From Bog-756 sp963845485 (lineage in GTDB: Bacteria > Actinomycetota > Acidimicrobiia > Acidimicrobiales > RAAP-2): a stretch of 64,000 bases of DNA. This document shows positions 1-9,085 of the stretch, one piece after another. The notes beneath the pieces were generated by a model, which saw only the letters and a list, made by a program, of their open reading frames with translations, had not been told where the DNA came from and did no database searches. How positions within the stretch are numbered: position 1 is the stretch's first letter; every line of letters starts with the position of its first letter. The stretch covers positions 248,001-312,000 of the forward strand of contig CAWJSI010000017.1 in assembly GCA_963845485.1 (NCBI GenBank), in the 5' to 3' direction. A program made the position numbers and the translations under genes.

Positions 1-1464
1 TTTGTACGAGGCCAGGCGGTCGCGGGCGAAGGCTGTGACCCCTTCGGCGTCGAGGGTCGGGTCCGACGGCTGCACGATGGCGTGGACCCGCCGGCCCCAC
101 TCGGGGTCGCGCAGGCCCACGACGACCACGTCGGCGATCCCGGGGTGCTCGCTCAGAGCCGCCTCCACCTCGGCTGGGAACACGTTCACCGCGCCGGTGA
201 CGATCATGTCCACCCGTCGGTCGGCCATGTAGAGGAAGCCGTCGTCGTCCAGCCACCCGAGGTCGCCCACCGAGGTGAAGCCGTCGGCCGAGGTGTCCAT
301 CGGCTTCACGTCGCTCCCCACGTAGGTGGCCAGCGGACCGGTCGCCGTCCGCAGGTAGATGTTGCCGATCTCCCCCGGGGCCAGGGGCTCGCCGGACTCC
401 GAGCGGATGGCGATCTCGGTACCGGTCATGCCCCGGCCCAGCGTGCCTGGGTGGTTGAGCCACTGATCACCTCGGCAGACCACGATGCCGAAGCTCTCCG
501 AGGCCCCGTACGACATGAAGAAATGTTCGGCTCCGACCAACTCGATCCAGCGGTGACCGAGCCAGACCGGTAGCGGCGAGGCCCCTTGTTGCACCCACGT
601 CAGGCTGGAGAGATCCCGCTCCTCGATGCCGGGCACCTGAGCCAGTCGCTGCAACATGGGCGTGGCGGCGATGAAACCGGTGATCCGGTGACGCTCGATG
701 AGGTCGAGCACCAGGGGGGCCTTGAAGCGCTCCAACAGCACGATGGGGTCACCACCGAGGAGGGTCCGAAAGGCCGTGAATCCGTTGGTGTGATAGAGCG
801 GCGCTGGGCAGAGCACCAGTTGCGGGCGCTCCATGGGACCGAAGTCGGCCACCACCATGGAGGTGACGTTGGTCGAGTGCAAAAAGACGGCGGGCAGTTT
901 CCCGAGGATGACCTTGGGAGTGCCGGTCGAGCCCGAGCTGCACACACCCGATCCGCGGGGAGCGATCACCTCGGGCAGCGGGGTGATCGGCGCATGGACG
1001 CTGTCCCACACCACGTCGATCTGGTCGGTCCCGATGGCCACGGTCGGGTCCAGTACCTCCACGAGGCGGGTCCGCTCCCACTCGGGCAGGTCCCAGCGGA
1101 CCGGCACCACCGTGGCCCCGAGCTTCCAGCCGGCGAACCCGGCGTAGAGGTGCTCGATCGAGTTCGGGAGCCCGACGGCCAGGCGGTCCCCGACGCCGAG
1201 GCCCCGCTCGGCGAGGACATGGGCCAACTGGGTGGACCGGGTATCGAGCTCGCGCCAGGTCACGGCCTGCTCCCCCCCGTCGACGTCGACGAAGGTCACC
1301 GCCGTGGCCTCACCGAGCTCCCCGGCCAGCTGTCCCAGCCGGGTCCCGTAGGGGACAGCGTCGTCGCCGGCGGAAGCCGTGCCCACGCCCTTATCGCCCA
1401 ACCCTCGACCCCCAGCACCTGATGCAGCTCCAGCGGAACGCTGGGATGGTAGCGCAAAGGTCAT
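1..1464 (-). CDS. Acyl-CoA ligase / AMP-dependent synthetase (partial, C-terminus off the left edge)
   Basis: Member of the ANL superfamily, which activates a carboxylic acid with ATP to an acyl-adenylate and then a CoA thioester. 488 residues are visible. The phosphate-binding loop reads SSGSTGTPK near residues 176-184. The small C-terminal domain (DMIVTGAVNVFPAEVEAAL, then HPGIADVVVVG) runs into the window edge, so the catalytic lysine near the C-terminus is not visible. The ATG at 1464 has AGGTGG just upstream and gives a normal N-terminus. It is divergent from the amidohydrolase gene and lies near acyl-CoA dehydrogenases, so a fatty- or aromatic-acid substrate is likely but cannot be named. 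Confidence 0.88.
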   Translation of the reverse strand, partial: MTFALPSQRSAGAASGAGGRGLGDKGVGTASAGDDAVPYGTRLGQLAGELGEATAVTFVDVDGGEQAVTWRELDTRSTQLAHVLAERGLGVGDRLAVGLPNSIEHLYAGFAGWKLGATVVPVRWDLPEWERTRLVEVLDPTVAIGTDQIDVVWDSVHAPITPLPEVIAPRGSGVCSSGSTGTPKVILGKLPAVFLHSTNVTSMVVADFGPMERPQLVLCPAPLYHTNGFTAFRTLLGGDPIVLLERFKAPLVLDLIERHRITGFIAATPMLQRLAQVPGIEERDLSSLTWVQQGASPLPVWLGHRWIELVGAEHFFMSYGASESFGIVVCRGDQWLNHPGTLGRGMTGTEIAIRSESGEPLAPGEIGNIYLRTATGPLATYVGSDVKPMDTSADGFTSVGDLGWLDDDGFLYMADRRVDMIVTGAVNVFPAEVEAALSEHPGIADVVVVGLRDPEWGRRVHAIVQPSDPTLDAEGVTAFARDRLASYK

Positions 1465-1619
1465 TTCCACCTGACATTGGGGACTGTTAGCTTGGTATGA
1501 GAAGGGCAGTTTCACGGGTGTCGTTGCCGACGCCGATGACCCCGGGGGACGGCAGTCCGGACACCACGGACGGCCCGAGCACTGAAGCAGCGGCAACCAG
1601 GAGCAAAAGGAGCATGACC

Positions 1620-2816
1620 ATGGCACGAGTGATCGACTTCCCGGTCTTTGACGCGGACAACCACATGTACGAGACCACGGACGCGTTCACGAAGTACCTG
1701 CCGTCCGAGTACGCCGGACTGGTCCAGTACGTCGAGGTCAACGGGCGCACCAAGATCGCCCTCAAAGGCCAGATCAGTGAGTACATCCCCAACCCGACCT
1801 TCTCGGTCGTGGCCGCTCCCGGGGCCCAAGAGGAGTACTTCCGCAGCGGAAATCCCGAGGGCAAGAGCCGCCGGGAGATCATGGGCAAGCCCATCCGGTC
1901 GCTCCCGGCCTTCATGGAGCCGGGCCCCCGCCTCGAGCTCATGGACGAACTGGGCCTCGACCGGGCCCTCATGTGGCCCACGCTCGCCAGCCTGCTGGAG
2001 GAGCGGCTCCGGGGTGACCCCCTGTCCACCCACGCCGTGGTGCACGCCCTCAACGAGTGGATGGCCGAGCACTGGACCTTCAACGTCGAGAACCGTATCT
2101 TCCCCACCCCGGTCATCCACCTCGGCATCGTGGATCGGGCCATCGAGGAGCTGGAGTGGGTGCTCGAGCGGGGTGCGAAGATCGTGCTCATCCGGCCGGC
2201 CCCCGTGTCGGGGTACCTGGGGCCGAGATCCCCGGCCCTGGCCGAGTTCGACCCCTTCTGGAAGCTGGTGGCCGAGGCCGACATCCCGGTGGGCATGCAC
2301 GCCTCGGACTCCGGTTATCAGCGGTACATGAACGAGTGGGAGGGCATCACCGACGAGATGACCCCGTTCAAGGGGGGATCAGGGTTCCAAGCCATCGTCT
2401 CCCACATGAGTCGGCCCATCACCGACACGGTGGCCTCCCTCATCGGTCATGGCCTGTGCAGCCGGTTCCCCACCCTGCGCTTCGCCCCCGTCGAGAACGG
2501 CAGCGGCTGGGTGCGCCCCCTTCTACGCGACCTGGAGCACGCCTACTCGGTGGCCCCCAAGGCGTTCGACGAGGATCCGGTCGAGGTGTTCAAGCGGAAC
2601 ATCTACGTCCACCCGTTCCACGAGGAGGATCCCATCGGGCTGGTGGAGCTGCTCGGTGCCGACCGGGTCCTGTTCGGCTCGGACTACCCCCACCCCGAGG
2701 GTTTGGCCGAGCCGCTCAGCTTCGTGGACGAGCTCTCCTCACTCCCCCACGAGGATGTGGCGAAGATCATGGGCGGCAACCTCAACCGGCTGATGAAGTT
2801 GGACCAGGCCGCCTGA
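1620..2816 (+). CDS. Amidohydrolase family 2 (COG2159-like) metal-dependent hydrolase
   Basis: TIM-barrel amidohydrolase of the ACMS-decarboxylase-like family, 398 aa. The N-terminal metal motif is DADNHMYE near residue 10, and the late barrel motif FGSDYPHPEG (about residues 352-361) carries the conserved Asp. The ATG at 1620 is chosen because AGGAG lies 7 nt upstream; an upstream in-frame extension to 1497 codes for a low-quality peptide. Such proteins catalyse C-C or C-N hydrolysis or non-oxidative decarboxylation. The neighbouring acyl-CoA ligase and dehydrogenases suggest a catabolic role, but the substrate is unknown. Confidence 0.85.
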   Translation: MARVIDFPVFDADNHMYETTDAFTKYLPSEYAGLVQYVEVNGRTKIALKGQISEYIPNPTFSVVAAPGAQEEYFRSGNPEGKSRREIMGKPIRSLPAFMEPGPRLELMDELGLDRALMWPTLASLLEERLRGDPLSTHAVVHALNEWMAEHWTFNVENRIFPTPVIHLGIVDRAIEELEWVLERGAKIVLIRPAPVSGYLGPRSPALAEFDPFWKLVAEADIPVGMHASDSGYQRYMNEWEGITDEMTPFKGGSGFQAIVSHMSRPITDTVASLIGHGLCSRFPTLRFAPVENGSGWVRPLLRDLEHAYSVAPKAFDEDPVEVFKRNIYVHPFHEEDPIGLVELLGADRVLFGSDYPHPEGLAEPLSFVDELSSLPHEDVAKIMGGNLNRLMKLDQAA

Positions 2817-2863
2817 CCCGGCGCCGGACGGCGTAGCTGGGCCGCCGGTGCCGGCGGCGCAGC

Positions 2864-4156
2864 TCAGCTCGACCGCTGGGGCGAGCGGTTGTGTCGCACC
2901 TGGTCGAACGGCTGGTCGCGGTCGGCGGCGAACTCCCGGGGCATACCGAGCACGCGCTCGCTGATGATGTTGCGCTGCATCTCGTTGCTGCCCCCGCCGA
3001 GGCTGTAGCTCTGGCGGGACAGGTACCCCTCGCCCCAAGGTCCCGCCGGGTCCCCTTCTATCCAGGCCCCGCCGGACTGGCCGGCGATCTCGAGGCCGAT
3101 ATCGGTGCGTCGCTCGCCGTTCATGGCCGCGTAGAGCCGAGTCAACGCCCCGGCCGGACCAGGCATGGCTCCAGTCCGGATGCCCTGGGCCACCCGCTCG
3201 ATGAGCTGGCTCTGGACGCGGTCGTTGACTCGGGCCTCAGCCAGCAGCTGTCGCACGATGGGGTCGTCCCCCTGGCCGGTGGCCCGGGCCAGGTCCTCGA
3301 GATCGGAGCGCTGACCACCCTTGGAGGCGTTGCCCATACCCAGTCCGCTGGAGTAGAGGGAACCCCCACCCACCGCGTCTCGCTCGTGGTAGAGCAGTCG
3401 GGACGCCACCGTCCATCCGTCGTTGATCCCACCCAGGGCGTCAGCCACCGGGACAAGGACGTCGTCGAAGTACTCCTGGCAGAACTCGGCGGTGCCGTTG
3501 ATCATCTTGATCCGCTGGACCTCGATCCCGGGCTGGTGGATCTTGAGGATGAACATGGTGAGGCCCTGGTGCTTGGGCACGGTGCTGTCCGTGCGGGCCA
3601 GGCATAGCGAGTAGTCGGCCCGGAAGGCGCCCGAGCTCCAGATCTTCGAACCGTTGAGGACAAAGACATCGCCGTCCCGGGTGGCCGTGGTCACCAGTCC
3701 GGCCAGGTCCGAGCCGCCGCTCGGCTCGGAGAGAAACTGCACCCAGAGTTCCTCGCCCGCCAGGATGGCCGGGATGTGCCGACGCTTCTGCTCCTCGGTG
3801 CCGAAGTCGAGGATGGTGGGGGCGAGAATGGTCAATGTCGGGACATTGAACGTGGTGGGCATGTGGTAGCCCATCGACTCTTGGGTGAATGCCCGCTGAT
3901 GAGCCCGGGTCAGACCCTGGCCCCCGTATTCGACCGGATAGCAGATCCCGGCGTAACCGCCGTCGAACAAGGTCCGCTGGAGGGCACGCGCCTGCACGGC
4001 CATCTCGTCCTCCTGGGCCATCTGCCAGTTGTCCATGCCCTCGGGCAGCCGGGGCAGGTGCTCGGCCAACCAGCTCCGGGCCTTCAGGCGGTATGCCTCG
4101 AGCTCCGCGGGCTCGACCGTCGCGTCCGTCACACTCACCACGTTCCCTTCACTCAT
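2864..4156 (-). CDS. Acyl-CoA dehydrogenase (second of a coupled pair)
   Basis: FAD-dependent acyl-CoA dehydrogenase, 430 aa, for alpha,beta-desaturation of an acyl-CoA thioester. Visible motifs are FLSEPSGGSDLAGL in the middle domain and GGGSNEMQRNIISERVLG near residue 400. The ATG at 4156 overlaps the stop codon of the upstream dehydrogenase gene (ATGAGTGA), so the two are translationally coupled. A longer in-frame ORF reaches 4348 but lies within that upstream gene. Adjacent, coupled dehydrogenase genes in actinobacteria often encode alpha2beta2 heterotetramers (known for steroid side-chain FadE pairs); that assembly is inferred here. Confidence 0.9.
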   Translation of the reverse strand: MSEGNVVSVTDATVEPAELEAYRLKARSWLAEHLPRLPEGMDNWQMAQEDEMAVQARALQRTLFDGGYAGICYPVEYGGQGLTRAHQRAFTQESMGYHMPTTFNVPTLTILAPTILDFGTEEQKRRHIPAILAGEELWVQFLSEPSGGSDLAGLVTTATRDGDVFVLNGSKIWSSGAFRADYSLCLARTDSTVPKHQGLTMFILKIHQPGIEVQRIKMINGTAEFCQEYFDDVLVPVADALGGINDGWTVASRLLYHERDAVGGGSLYSSGLGMGNASKGGQRSDLEDLARATGQGDDPIVRQLLAEARVNDRVQSQLIERVAQGIRTGAMPGPAGALTRLYAAMNGERRTDIGLEIAGQSGGAWIEGDPAGPWGEGYLSRQSYSLGGGSNEMQRNIISERVLGMPREFAADRDQPFDQVRHNRSPQRSS

Positions 4157-5270
4157 TTCCGATCGCCATCCCCGCCGCGATGCGCTCCCGGTGATCCCGG
4201 GGGGTTCCGAAAAGCGAGCGGTCCTGGACCACACGGCGCAGGTAGAGATGCAGGTCGTGGTCCCAGGTGACCCCGATGCCCCCGTGGAGCTGCACGCACT
4301 CGTGGAGGATGAAGGGGCCATGGTCCCCGATGTAGGACTTGGCCACACTGACCAGCTCGTCGGCGTGCGGGGATTGCGAGTCCACGGCCCGGGCCGCCGC
4401 TGTTGTCGTGGCGTGGGAGGCCTCGATCCACATCTTCATGTCGGCGAAACGATGCTTAAGTGCCTGATAGGAGACCAGTGGCCTCCCGAACGAGTACCGG
4501 TCCTCCGCGTACTCCACGGTGAACTCGAAGACCCGATCGACGGCTCCGGCCATCTCGGCACATTGGAGCACCACCGCGTCCTGAAGTTGACGCTCCACGT
4601 CGTCGGCGGCATGTCCCGCCGTCCCGACCAGGCTGTCCGGACCGACCTCCACACCATCGAACCCGAGGGTGGCAAAGCGCCGCACGAGATCGAGGCTCAC
4701 GGCCGGGTCGATGGTGAGTCCCGGGGTCCCGGCGGGCACCACGAACTGGGACAGTCCCCCGTCGGTCCGGGCCGTCACCAGTACCAGATCCGCCTGACCA
4801 GCCGCCTCCACCGGACGAGACGCCCCATGGAGCACGAAGCCGTTGCCCGCGGCCGTCGCCGTGACGCCATCCGCCGAGGTGACATCGGGCGGACACCATG
4901 TGGCGATGGTCTCGCCACCGACCAGGCCCTCCAGGAGCTTGTGGTGCACGGCACTCCCGCGACGGGAGAGTGCTCCGGCCACCACGTTGGTCGGGATCAG
5001 GGGGCCTGGCGCCACCATCCGGCCGAACTCCTCGGCCACCAGAACCAGGTCGCTGAGGCCGTGGCCCGATACCGAGCCCCCACCGAGTTCCTCGGCCACC
5101 AGCATCGAGATCCAACCCAGCTCGGCCCCACGACGCCACCACTCCCGGTCGAAGCCGTCAGCCTGGTCGTCGGCGACCTCCCGGACGACCGCCAACGGGC
5201 TGGTGTCCTCCAAGAACTTGCGGGTCGTCTCATGGAACAGCTGTTGGTCGTCGGTCAGTGCGAAGTCCAC
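4149..5270 (-). CDS. Acyl-CoA dehydrogenase (first of a coupled pair)
   Basis: 373-aa acyl-CoA dehydrogenase. It starts MDFALTDDQQLFHETTRKFL, and its C-terminal domain carries RYSFGRPLVSYQALKHRFAD and VQLHGGIGVTWDHDLHLYLR, both typical of the family. It is shorter than its partner, and its middle domain (about residues 120-210) is weakly conserved, as in the diverged subunit of heteromeric actinobacterial dehydrogenases. The stop overlaps the start of the next gene. The reaction is acyl-CoA desaturation passing electrons to ETF; the chain is unknown. Confidence 0.88.
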   Translation of the reverse strand: MDFALTDDQQLFHETTRKFLEDTSPLAVVREVADDQADGFDREWWRRGAELGWISMLVAEELGGGSVSGHGLSDLVLVAEEFGRMVAPGPLIPTNVVAGALSRRGSAVHHKLLEGLVGGETIATWCPPDVTSADGVTATAAGNGFVLHGASRPVEAAGQADLVLVTARTDGGLSQFVVPAGTPGLTIDPAVSLDLVRRFATLGFDGVEVGPDSLVGTAGHAADDVERQLQDAVVLQCAEMAGAVDRVFEFTVEYAEDRYSFGRPLVSYQALKHRFADMKMWIEASHATTTAAARAVDSQSPHADELVSVAKSYIGDHGPFILHECVQLHGGIGVTWDHDLHLYLRRVVQDRSLFGTPRDHRERIAAGMAIGNE

Positions 5271-5612
5271 GGTCTCTGCCCTTCTGTGCTGATAGCTCTC
5301 GTAGGTGGTGCCGCACTCCGCCGCTCGAGTGCACGCCTCGAACCGGCGACTCGGTCGGCGCCCACCGTCATCGGTCCCGCCCCGGCGTCAACGACACCGA
5401 GTCGCTCGCCACCGGGCCGGGATCCGGGCGCCGAACACCCATCGGTACGCCGGGTCGATGCTGTCCGATACTTCATACAGGCCCCTCACCCTCGGGCCAT
5501 ACCGTGACGCCACCGGCCGGGCCATTTCTGAGAATCCGCTTTCCGGATGGAGAGTATCTCGCTCCGCTCCCCGTGCCGCAACCTCACGACCCCATGGGTC
5601 GTCGGGCCAATC
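5271..5612. other. 342-bp intergenic gap, no gene seen
   Basis: This gap separates the enoyl-CoA hydratase stop from the dehydrogenase-pair start; both flanking genes are on the minus strand. Short open frames here lack coding character and ribosome-binding sites. It probably holds the promoter of the dehydrogenase pair. I see no clear operator, hairpin or RNA motif. Confidence 0.5.
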
Positions 5613-6413
5613 TCAGCCCAGGTTGCGGAAATCGGGCGCTCGCTTCTCGGCGAACGCCGCCATTCCCTCGGCCATCTCCGGTGAGACTGCCGCCATGGCC
5701 TGGGCCTGGCCCTCCCGGTCGAGGGAAGCCGAAAGGTCCGTCTCGAAGGTGGCGTTGAGCAGTTGCTTGGACAGCCCCAGCGATCGGGTCGGACCGGCCG
5801 CCAGCCGCACGGCCAGCGCGTCGGCTTCCGTGGCCAGTTCCTCGTTGGTGGCGAGGCAACGGTAAGCCAGTCCCATGGTGACCGCCTCGGCACCCTTGGC
5901 CCCTTCGCCCAGCATCACCATGGCCTTCGCCCGGGGCAGGCCCACCAGGCGTGGCAGGAGGTAGGCACCCCCGGCATCGACCACGAGGCCCCACCGGGCG
6001 AACGACCAGACGAACCGGGCCTGCTCGCTCAACAGCACGAAGTCACAGGCCAGAGCCAGATGGGCACCCGGACCCACCGCCGTTCCGTTGACCGCGGCGA
6101 CGGTGGGCTTGTCCAACTCCCAGAGTTCCCGGATGAAGGCCTGGACACCACTCCGCAACGCTTCGCTCGTGTTGCGAGGGTTGAACCCGGCACCCCCGGA
6201 GCCGGCCACGGTGGACTGGCGGAGATCCATGCCGGCGCAGAAGGCGTCACCCGTCCCCGAGATCAAAAGGGCCCGCACCTCAGGATCGGCACGAACCTCT
6301 CTGACCCGCGCCACGATCTCGTCGCGGATCTCAGGGGTCAGGGCATTCTTGGCTTCGGGTCGGTTGAGGACCAGGCGAGCCACACTGTCGTCGCCGACGT
6401 CATAGCGGATCAT
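5613..6413 (-). CDS. Enoyl-CoA hydratase/isomerase family protein
   Basis: Crotonase-fold protein of 266 aa, the usual length. The oxyanion-hole segment SGTGDAFCAGMDL lies at about residues 52-64, and the second conserved segment GTAVGPGAHLALACDF follows near 110-125. It would hydrate or isomerise an enoyl-CoA, the step after the acyl-CoA dehydrogenase reaction encoded just downstream. The ATG at 6413 gives the expected N-terminus. The catalytic acidic positions vary across the family, so hydratase versus isomerase is not resolved. Confidence 0.9.
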   Translation of the reverse strand: MIRYDVGDDSVARLVLNRPEAKNALTPEIRDEIVARVREVRADPEVRALLISGTGDAFCAGMDLRQSTVAGSGGAGFNPRNTSEALRSGVQAFIRELWELDKPTVAAVNGTAVGPGAHLALACDFVLLSEQARFVWSFARWGLVVDAGGAYLLPRLVGLPRAKAMVMLGEGAKGAEAVTMGLAYRCLATNEELATEADALAVRLAAGPTRSLGLSKQLLNATFETDLSASLDREGQAQAMAAVSPEMAEGMAAFAEKRAPDFRNLG

Positions 6414-6493
6414 TCAGGCAAACGTAGGCGATGCGCGCCCGAGGGTGCGCAAGGGCGATCACTCGGGCCACGAGTGCATCCGAGGCACCTCGC

Positions 6494-7549
6494 TCAGGGA
6501 GCGACGTCGGCGCTGGTGACAGCGGGGAGGCCATGATACGGCATGCCCTTTTGCTTCCACTCCTCGTACTTGGCCAACATGGCGTCTCCGAACGGGTCCT
6601 CGCCCACGAGCGGCATTCCGGCCCGCCAGATGGTGAAGTCGTCAGGGGCCAACGCCGAGGCCCTGGCGATGTGGCGTTTGGTGACCTCCTCCAGTCCACG
6701 TCGGTGCGCCTCGGCGGCTACCCGGAAGTGGAGCCGGGCCAGCACTTCATCGTCAGAGAGGTCGCCGACGGCTCGGAGGGCTTCGTCCTCGGTCACCGGA
6801 ACCTCGCCCTCGCGGGCCCACCGGCGGATCTCGTCCAGGTGGGGACCGGACTCGACGCCGGTAAACTCGGCGAAGATGTCGCTTCCATGGGCCAGGCCGT
6901 TGGGCCGGGCGATGTTGTCCTCCTCATCGATCCACACAACGGTGGGCACGTTGGAAATGGCGTAGGACTCCGTGAGCACATGTTGGGGGTCATAGAGGAC
7001 CGGCATGGTGATCCCCTCGATCCACGGCCGCACGTCGTCGGCCGACTGGTCGATGGCCACGGCGACCACGGTGAAGCCCTCCGAGGCCAGCTCGTCGTGG
7101 AGCGCCTGCCATCCAGGCAGGTCGTAGCGGCAGCCGCACCAACTGGAGAACGTGACCAGGGCCTTCTTCTTGCCGGTCCACTCCCGCAACTGGTGGAGGG
7201 AACCGTCCACATCGGGGAGTTCGAAGTCCGGGGCCCGCAGGTCCTCCAAGGCCTGGCGACGCAGCTCGGCGGAGAGGGCGACGGCCATCAGGCCGGCTTC
7301 GACGTCTACCACCACCGGGCGCCCAAGGGCTGTGGCCACGGCGGTCAGGTCCAACTGCTCCCCCACGGTCAGCGCGTCGGCATCGGCCACCGGGACACAG
7401 GTGCTCGCTTGACACAGACCGTGGGCCTTGAGTTCCCACCCCAACGCGTCGGGCAGGACCGCCGCATCGATCAAGAAGGTGCCTCGTTGGACGTCGACCG
7501 TGCCCTCCACGGTGCGCACGCCAGCGTCGATGATGGTGATCTGGGTCAT
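6494..7549 (-). CDS. Redoxin (AhpC/TSA, TlpA-like) domain protein with unusual N- and C-terminal regions
   Basis: 351 aa. A thioredoxin-fold redoxin domain covers about residues 104-240: it opens APDFELPDVDGSLHQLREW, and the active-site region is SSWCGCRYDLP at 135-145. The cysteine pair is C-G-C rather than CxxC. The first 100 residues form a separate domain with LCQASTCVPVADADAL, and the last 110 residues are helical and acidic. There is no signal peptide, so it is probably cytoplasmic. A thiol-dependent reductase or peroxidase role is inferred. It stands alone between the hydratase and murD2. Confidence 0.75.
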   Translation of the reverse strand: MTQITIIDAGVRTVEGTVDVQRGTFLIDAAVLPDALGWELKAHGLCQASTCVPVADADALTVGEQLDLTAVATALGRPVVVDVEAGLMAVALSAELRRQALEDLRAPDFELPDVDGSLHQLREWTGKKKALVTFSSWCGCRYDLPGWQALHDELASEGFTVVAVAIDQSADDVRPWIEGITMPVLYDPQHVLTESYAISNVPTVVWIDEEDNIARPNGLAHGSDIFAEFTGVESGPHLDEIRRWAREGEVPVTEDEALRAVGDLSDDEVLARLHFRVAAEAHRRGLEEVTKRHIARASALAPDDFTIWRAGMPLVGEDPFGDAMLAKYEEWKQKGMPYHGLPAVTSADVAP

Positions 7550-7726
7550 GCCGACACTCCCGTCCCTCGCTCCTGTCTCTGTCCGGCATCGGTGACGACC
7601 GCCCGACAGTGCCCCGTCACCCTACCGGGGACCGACCCCCACCCCTGAGAGTCACCACGCCCATCCGTCGTGTGCGCTCGCCGGGCCTATGGTCCACGGG
7701 CTGGCAGGCCCGGGTGGACCGCCCGG

Positions 7727-9085
7727 TCAGCGCGCCAGGCCCGCCGCGGCCACGAACGCCGTGCTGCGGGCCCGGAAGCCTCCTTCACCTTCCGGCGTGG
7801 GCGCGGCCGGCGAGAAGAGTACGACCCCACCATCAGGGGTCATGGTCATGGCGGCCCGTACGGCCGAAGCCACGTCGGCGGCCAGGACCACGGGCAGGTG
7901 CCCTCCCGACTCGGCTGAGCGAGCCGCGAGCACCCCGGCCAGGCGCTCTGCGTCGGGCGGGATGAGCACCACGCCGGGCCTCGGGTGGCGTCGGGCCAGG
8001 ACATCGACCAGTGCACCGGGGTCGACGCCACGGTCGGCGCCGCCGAGGATGACCGTGAGCGGGCGACCGGGAAAGGAGTCGATCGACGCGGCGGCGGCAA
8101 AGGGATTGGAGGCCAGCGCGTCATCGACGAAGGTCAGGCCACCCCGCTCCCCCACCACCTGGCAACGAGAGGGCAGTCCCTCGAAACCGGCCACCACAGC
8201 TTCTACGGCCCGTGGCGAGGGAGGTCGACCATCGAGAAGCATCACCCCGGTGATGGCGCCGCAGAGGTTGGCGAGGTTGTGGGCGCCGCAGAGGTGGAGC
8301 CCGGATGCATCGACCAGTGGCGCCCCGTCCATGGCGACGATGCCGACCCCGTCCACGGTCACCCGGCCGGAAGATCCGTAGAGGGTCCGTCTCGGGTGTG
8401 CGGCCGTGCGTCGGATCGCTTCGTCACTGGCGGCGTTCACGGCCAGGTCCCCGGGTGGACCGGCCTCGACCAGTCGGAGCTTGTCCCGGTAGTAGGCCTC
8501 CTCGCTCCCGTGCCAGTCAAGGTGGTCCGGCGCCAGGCCGGTGAGCACCACGAGACCAGGGCTCACCGCCACGTCCGCCGCCTGGTAGGAGGAGACCTCG
8601 ACGACGTAGGCGTCGGCCAGGGGCATCCCATAACGCTCCACGACGGGCACCCCGATGTTGCCGATGAGGGCCACGTCGGATCCGTCATGGGCCAGGAGCG
8701 CCGCGGTGAGCGCCGCAGTGGTGCTCTTCCCCTTGGTCCCCGTGATGGCCACCACGCGGGCGTCGGCAAAGTCCTCGAGCCACAGGGCCATGGCGGTGGT
8801 CACCGTCACCCCGGCGCCCCGGGCCGACTCCAGCTCGGGACGGTACCGGCTCACCCCGGGGGACCGGAGTACGACATCGATCGCCGACCAGCGGACGTCG
8901 GCTGGCGCCAGCACGGGACAGGATCGGCCCACCGCCTCTTGAAGACGGGAGGCGCCGGCCGTCGGATGATCGTCGATGAACACGGGCTCGACGTGGCGCT
9001 CGTCGAGCAAACGGGCGAGGGACAGCCCCTCGGCTCCGAGTCCCCAGACGGCTACCCGCCGGGCACATACCTCGTCGAGGGTCAT
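7727..9085 (-). CDS. murD2: UDP-MurNAc-L-alanine--L-glutamate ligase (MurD2-type Mur ligase)
   Basis: Mur-ligase of 452 aa with an N-terminal Rossmann domain (VAVWGLGAEGLSLARLL), the ATP-binding loop GTKGKSTT at 116-123, and the IGNIGVP motif following. By sequence alone it would be called MurD. It overlaps the murL stop by 4 nt (ATGA), and no other cell-wall cluster gene is nearby. In Xanthomonas the adjacent MurD2 adds L-Glu instead of D-Glu to UDP-MurNAc-L-Ala, and MurL then epimerises it. The L-Glu specificity here is inferred from that gene pairing; an ordinary D-Glu MurD remains possible. Confidence 0.85.
   Translation of the reverse strand: MTLDEVCARRVAVWGLGAEGLSLARLLDERHVEPVFIDDHPTAGASRLQEAVGRSCPVLAPADVRWSAIDVVLRSPGVSRYRPELESARGAGVTVTTAMALWLEDFADARVVAITGTKGKSTTAALTAALLAHDGSDVALIGNIGVPVVERYGMPLADAYVVEVSSYQAADVAVSPGLVVLTGLAPDHLDWHGSEEAYYRDKLRLVEAGPPGDLAVNAASDEAIRRTAAHPRRTLYGSSGRVTVDGVGIVAMDGAPLVDASGLHLCGAHNLANLCGAITGVMLLDGRPPSPRAVEAVVAGFEGLPSRCQVVGERGGLTFVDDALASNPFAAAASIDSFPGRPLTVILGGADRGVDPGALVDVLARRHPRPGVVLIPPDAERLAGVLAARSAESGGHLPVVLAADVASAVRAAMTMTPDGGVVLFSPAAPTPEGEGGFRARSTAFVAAAGLAR

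Noticed and set aside
586..1422. Long plus-strand ORFs inside the acyl-CoA ligase, and many similar ones elsewhere (for example 4029-5507, 7985-9523, 26572-27831, 58013-59614)
   Set aside because: They lie opposite genes with clear family motifs and encode the Arg/Gly/His-rich peptides typical of the complementary strand in GC-rich DNA.
7727..9085. Ordinary murD of a division/cell-wall cluster
   Set aside because: No other mur, fts or mra genes are near; the 4-nt overlap is with murL.
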